Source: Rhea pennata
Taxonomy: Eukaryota > Chordata > Aves > Rheiformes > Rheidae
DNA: 64,000 nucleotides
NCBI RefSeq assembly: GCF_028389875.1
Contig: NC_084678.1
Location: 17,328,899 to 17,392,898 of the forward strand
Direction of reading: 5' to 3'
Shown here piece after piece: positions 57,797 through 64,000 of this stretch; the stretch's first letter is position 1, and each line of letters starts with the position of its first letter. The translations under genes and the position numbers were made by a program. The notes below the pieces were generated by a model, which saw nothing but the letters and a program-made list of their open reading frames with translations, ran no database searches and was not told the origin of the DNA.

Positions 57797-58232
57797 ATGC
57801 ATTAATAAATTACATACTCTGTTTAGATTCTGACCACAGTAATATACTCATCCTTTATAATAAATTGATGATGCTCATCTCATCTGAGTATAATAGATAC
57901 TAACTGCTACTCATAGTGTAGCTTTTCCACCTCAAAACTGTGAGCTAAACTGACATTTGCATGTCCACATCTGTCTGCATTATTTTCTTCTATTTTATTT
58001 CTTCCTTTTATCAAAGAGCTTTGATCCATCACAAAATTATTCCTTTCTAGGGATAGCAAAAGTAAAATATGTACCAATTTTTCGGCATTTTTGAGTAGAG
58101 GGAGTGAAAAACTTGAAATATTTTTAACTTTCAGACAAAGTAATTTTGTATACATACATAACCTGATTTTAAGGCAAACATGAAGTTATCTGTGCAGTAG
58201 GACTTGCTCTTCATTTCCCATAAAGAACAGTA

Positions 58233-58540
58233 GATCACAGAATCACAAAATGGTTGAGGTTGGAAGGGACCTCTGGAGATCATCTAGCCCAACCCCTCTG
58301 CTCAAGCAGGGTCACCTACAGCCCGTTGCACAGGATCGCGTCTGGAGAAGGATACTCCACAGCCTCTCTAGGCAATCTGTGCCAGTGGTGTGTCACTCTC
58401 ACAGTGAAGAAGCTTTTCATTATATTCAGACAAAACTTCCTGTGTTTCAGTTTGTGCCCATTGCCTCTTGCCCTATCACTTGGCACAACTAAAGAGTCTG
58501 GCCTCATCCTCTTGACACTGTCCCTTCAGATATTTGTCAT
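58233..58540 (-). mobile_element. CR1 LINE, 5'-truncated 3' end
   Basis: In plus-strand reading it starts ATCACAGAATCACAAAATGG, then GGTTGGAAGGGACCTCTGGA, CAAGCAGGGTCACCTACAGC, CTTCCTGTGTTTCAGTTTGT and CTTCAGATATTTGTCA. This is the reverse complement of a CR1 3' end. It appears to lack about 20-25 bp of the usual sequence around 58340. The copy is better preserved than its neighbour. CR1 is the dominant avian LINE. Confidence 0.92.
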
Positions 58541-60439
58541 GCCACCTAAACCATTTGAGGTCTTTGGTGACTGCTGCTGAAAACGTATTTTCTTAGAGGA
58601 ATAACATTTTTGGGAATAGGGTTTTTTGTTTGTTTTTACTAATACTTTGTATTTTTCACTAGGCCTAGCACCTTATCCCTTATTATGTTAAGGCCTGAGT
58701 TACAGCTCTGTTGTGGTCTCTGCAAGAATGCTGTATGCCTTTTTGACCTTGAGGCTAAATTACTGCAATGGTATCTACCAAGAGCTGCATTCAAAAGCAT
58801 TTATATGTCAGTAGGTCATAAAATAATCCACGTTACCAAGGTTCATACCACTGGAGAAGGCTTACTCCAGGCAACAAAGAGCTGTTGCTTGCTTGTACGT
58901 GGATGCAGAACCAGGTGCTGATCAAGTGCCAGGGCACTGTGGAGAACATCAGTCTCAGATCCTCTGTGTCCTCGCATTGCTTCATACTCCGTGATTGAGC
59001 TGTGTCTTTGTAATAGACTGAAATCCTGCAGAAGTCAGGAAGAAAGGAAGAAAATTTGGCTTTTAGAATTTTCTTCTGGTGTGACACAGCCTAGACTAAC
59101 CACTGAGCAAATTTGTCAGTCTCTCTGATTAGTGGGTCTATTACTTTTTTCTGCAGTCTAGCAGCTGCCTGTTTTCTGTGAAGGGATAAGATTGGTTTAG
59201 GGAGTAAGTACATTATACTTATTTGGATGATAGCATTGCCCAAGGATAGAGTGGCTTTCTATAAACAGGATTGTATAGTCCTTACCATAGACTACACAAC
59301 AAATGATACTCTTTCATGCTCCAAGACAGCTTCCTTCCTTGTGAGTTATTTTGAAAGCTGACAATGAGATTCTTGTAGCCTAAGTGTGTCATCTTTCACT
59401 CATGGTGACAGATTTGAGAGATGCAAAGATACTACTTTTATTTTAGGCAAATACTTCTAGTGTAAGATTGTAATACTTAATAACATGCTTGTCAGGAGAG
59501 AGTTTTTCTCTGCCTACTTACATCCTAATTAAAAAAATCAAACTTCCAGTCTGAGGATTTTAGCATGCTTTGTTGGTTCTAACAGTGACTGTCAGTGTGC
59601 TTCTGATGTGTAGCCCAGATTTATAAATGCTAGAAGGCTAAATGACATGTGCCAAGTCTCAACATTTGGGTTTTGATAGAGGATACGTGATTCTTGACTA
59701 TATACTTTTATGCCACCTCCATCACCGCGATATTTATGTGCTTTCCAAAATGGTCAAGCAATATTAGTATGATTGCTTATAGGTATTTTTTTCCCTTCCT
59801 TGCCTCAGGGTATTGTAACCTATGCAATGTGTTTGTATTGGCAATGTCCAAAGCATGGCTTGAATTTGAACTGGAAGGCAATGAGGTTTGTGATGATTTA
59901 GATCCTGCTGGAATTTTCTGCAGCCTTGGACCAGGCCCTAAGAAAGCTGTGTTCTTCATAAATGGGCTTTACCTCTGCACCAAGGAGTTCATTTTTGCTG
60001 AGGAGCACAGTTGCATACCATGATTTTAAGCAACTTTTACAATATCTTAGGCCCAAATTCATTTGATGAGAAACCAATACAGGTTGTCATCATAGGGACT
60101 AGAAACTAGAGATATTCTGCATTATTTGTCTAGTTTCTACAGTAAGTTACTATTATCTTAAATATTTAGAAATTAAAATATTTGTCCTTGCCATACAATA
60201 ACTTTCTTATGAGTTACTTTGACTAGTCACTGTAATGGCTAAGTTTAACAGCAGAGCTTAATAGAAGATTTGCTAAAATCAGATTTTAAGAAGAAGGAAG
60301 TGGAAGTGCTTATTAAATCTTTTGGACAAGCAGAAGATGAAGAAATGTTCTTAGCCAGTTGCAGCAGAATTTCTCTTTTTGCATTAAGATAAGGCATCAT
60401 TGTCCAAAAAAGATGACACTATCTTTTGGACAGTCAGAT

Positions 60440-60835
60440 TTAGTATCTTGAGTTTAGAAAGTTGTAATCAGACTTGTTTTCTTGTCCCTCTAGAACTTTT
60501 CTAGCTGCCTCAGTTTGTTTTGATTTCTTGCAAGTGTCTTCAAACAGTTTAAATCCCTGAAAGGTTTGTAGTGAGTAGCTTCTCTGCAGTCTTGCCACTG
60601 TCCTTTCTTTCTTGTGTAACTGCTGATTGGGGGTGTACTTTTCCGCATGGTAGTCCAATGTGTTTGGATGTAGCTTATCAATGTAAACACGCTGTGCCTT
60701 CTGGGGAAAAAGAACACTGTTGTCTACACTAGGACTTAATTGCATTGTCCAAACTGGTGCAGCATTTTTCTTCAGGTAAGACAATGCCAAGCTTTTAAAA
60801 ATAACAGACCCACTGGCTGCCCATTTTGTAAATCT
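60440..60835 (-). other. unrecognised open frame in CSNK2A1 intron 1
   Basis: About 130 codons are open on the minus strand, unusually long for this AT-rich intron. The frame has a mixed, protein-like composition (AQRVYIDKLHPNTLDYHAEK, ARLQRSYSLQTFQGFKLFED). There is no ATG near its 5' end; the first in-frame ATG gives MQLSPSVDNSV. I recognise no family. It could be chance, an old processed pseudogene or an unannotated exon. Confidence 0.25.
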
Positions 60836-62003
60836 TGTTCACTGTGGATACAGGGTTATATTTACGTTATATCTACTGTGTGATGATATGATGGGCCAGA
60901 GCCATCCCAGCTTCTTTAGATAAGAGAGCTGCAATCTATACCTTGAGAAGCTTGCTTAGAACATTGAATGAACAGTTAGAAGTTCAGAAAGCTTGATGAC
61001 TTGTGGCTCCTTCCCAAAATCGGTAGGGAGTAGTATAGGTTGAGGAGGCAGGTAGAACTTGGCTGTATAACATCTGGTCTTGGGTTGGATGGATGCCTTT
61101 GAGAGGTGAGCTGTGATGGATAGCTAATTTCTTCTTAATAGAAGAATTTTTCTTGAGTATTTAGTACTTGATTCTGACTTCCTGAGTCTTTGGGACAGAT
61201 GAAAGAAGCAGAAGAATGCTTCTTGTCTCCCTGCAGCTTGAATTTTGATAAAAAGCAAGCATAGGAACAACAAGGAGTCAAAATAGGTGTTTTTAAAGCT
61301 GTTTTGTTCTTGTGTATTTCAGGTAGTGATGAAATCAGTCTGCTGAGATCCTTTTAAGAATTGCAAGTAAATCCTGAAGTTCTGTTTTAAATGAAAATTG
61401 ATGGTTCTAGAAGTTGAAACTTTCAGAAAGTACTTGATTTAGACTGCGCAGATGAGCTTGTAAATATGTCAGCTCTTTTATGTAGCCTCATTTATTAATA
61501 TGTTGCAAAAAGATGGTAGTAATGCAACCTTGAGTGGAATAGTTTGGGTTACAGGCGATGGTGTGAGAATTTTTTTCCTGGATGGAAGAGAGAGTATGTT
61601 AGATGGTTGTTGCTTTCAGTTCAGAGTTGAAAAGGAGGAGTCTCTCTGCAAATATAGAACGTGTTGCATTTCTTCCCTTTTGGAAAGTTATTTTTGCTAC
61701 CTTTAGTTAGAAACAGCTTACTCAAAATTGGAAGGTGCATGTGGGCTGTTATTTCTGTTAGTTGAGCCAACTGCTCCTTTCCTCTGAAGGAAAGCAGACA
61801 AATAAGTTTGCAAGTTCTGATGAATGATCCCAGGCCTGTGGCTGGTCTCCAGCCTCTACTTCTCAACAGCTTTTAATGATTAACTTAAATATTTTTATAT
61901 TATCTTGAGATTTTGACCTTTGGTTTATTTTGTTTCTGCAGTTTGAAGAATCTGAGGCCCATCTGAGGCCTTTATCCCGATTCCAACATTGGAATTCTGG
62001 TAG

Positions 62004-64000
<1,997 letters not shown>

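Larger units (their letters stand above)
48195..61941 (+). other. CSNK2A1 intron 1
   Basis: About 13.7 kb between the candidate exon 1 donor and the exon 2 acceptor (TTTATTTTGTTTCTGCAG). The first 600 bp continue the CpG island. From about 48.8 kb the DNA is AT-rich and free of CpG clusters. CR1 fragments and a TATATG-rich patch (about 55185-55220) are embedded. No conserved coding exon was recognised. Confidence 0.7.

Noticed and set aside
59694-60023. 109-residue plus-strand frame in CSNK2A1 intron 1
   Set aside because: No recognisable family, no flanking splice consensus and ordinary intronic composition; length is within chance for several such frames in this intron.
48800-61900. Retroviral or LTR elements in the AT-rich intron
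   Set aside because: I saw no paired long terminal repeats, primer-binding-site pattern or gag/pol motifs; only CR1 tails were recognised.

Overview
The window is nuclear DNA of a vertebrate, most likely a bird. Two CR1 LINE tails lie in its AT-rich part, the left part is extremely GC-rich with short introns as on avian microchromosomes, and the gene order RSPO4 - ANGPT4 - FAM110A - SLC52A3 - SCRT2 - SRXN1 - TCF15 - CSNK2A1 is the block known from human 20p13 (chicken chromosome 20). No species call is possible from the sequence alone.

Layout. RSPO4 (+, exon 1 outside the window) occupies 837-2133 and is followed by a 67-bp minisatellite. ANGPT4 (+, nine coding exons, 4856-10146) has a TATA box upstream. 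FAM110A is the only minus-strand gene (14214-15218), with its promoter near 15.5-15.7 kb and a likely polyadenylation signal at 13.6 kb. A GC-rich gap with scattered candidate regulatory sites leads to SLC52A3 (+, 22917-24694), then SCRT2 (+, 28847-31639, with an AU-rich 3' UTR), SRXN1 (+, 34321-34921, with an antioxidant response element just upstream) and TCF15 (+, 40176-41633, with TATA box and poly(A) signal). From 42 to 46 kb the sequence is a run of unrelated minisatellites. The CSNK2A1 CpG-island promoter and first non-coding exon lie at about 47.8-48.2 kb. Its intron 1 (about 13.7 kb, AT-rich, with CR1 fragments) fills most of the rest, followed by coding exons at 62049-62149 and 63280-63391. 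The gene continues beyond the window.

The genes are independent eukaryotic transcription units, not an operon. They cover Wnt potentiation (RSPO4), Tie2 signalling (ANGPT4), a centrosome/spindle-associated protein (FAM110A), riboflavin uptake (SLC52A3), neuronal repression (SCRT2), peroxiredoxin repair (SRXN1), somite bHLH control (TCF15) and the CK2 catalytic subunit (CSNK2A1).

I found no new enzymatic or defence system. The points most worth a second look are the missing thrombospondin exon of RSPO4, NRF2-type elements flanking SRXN1, AT-rich islands and a perfect 16-bp CRE palindrome in otherwise GC-rich gaps, AU-rich and Pumilio sites in the SCRT2 3' UTR, tail-to-tail CR1 copies in CSNK2A1 intron 1, and a sharp base-composition boundary at about 48.8 kb.
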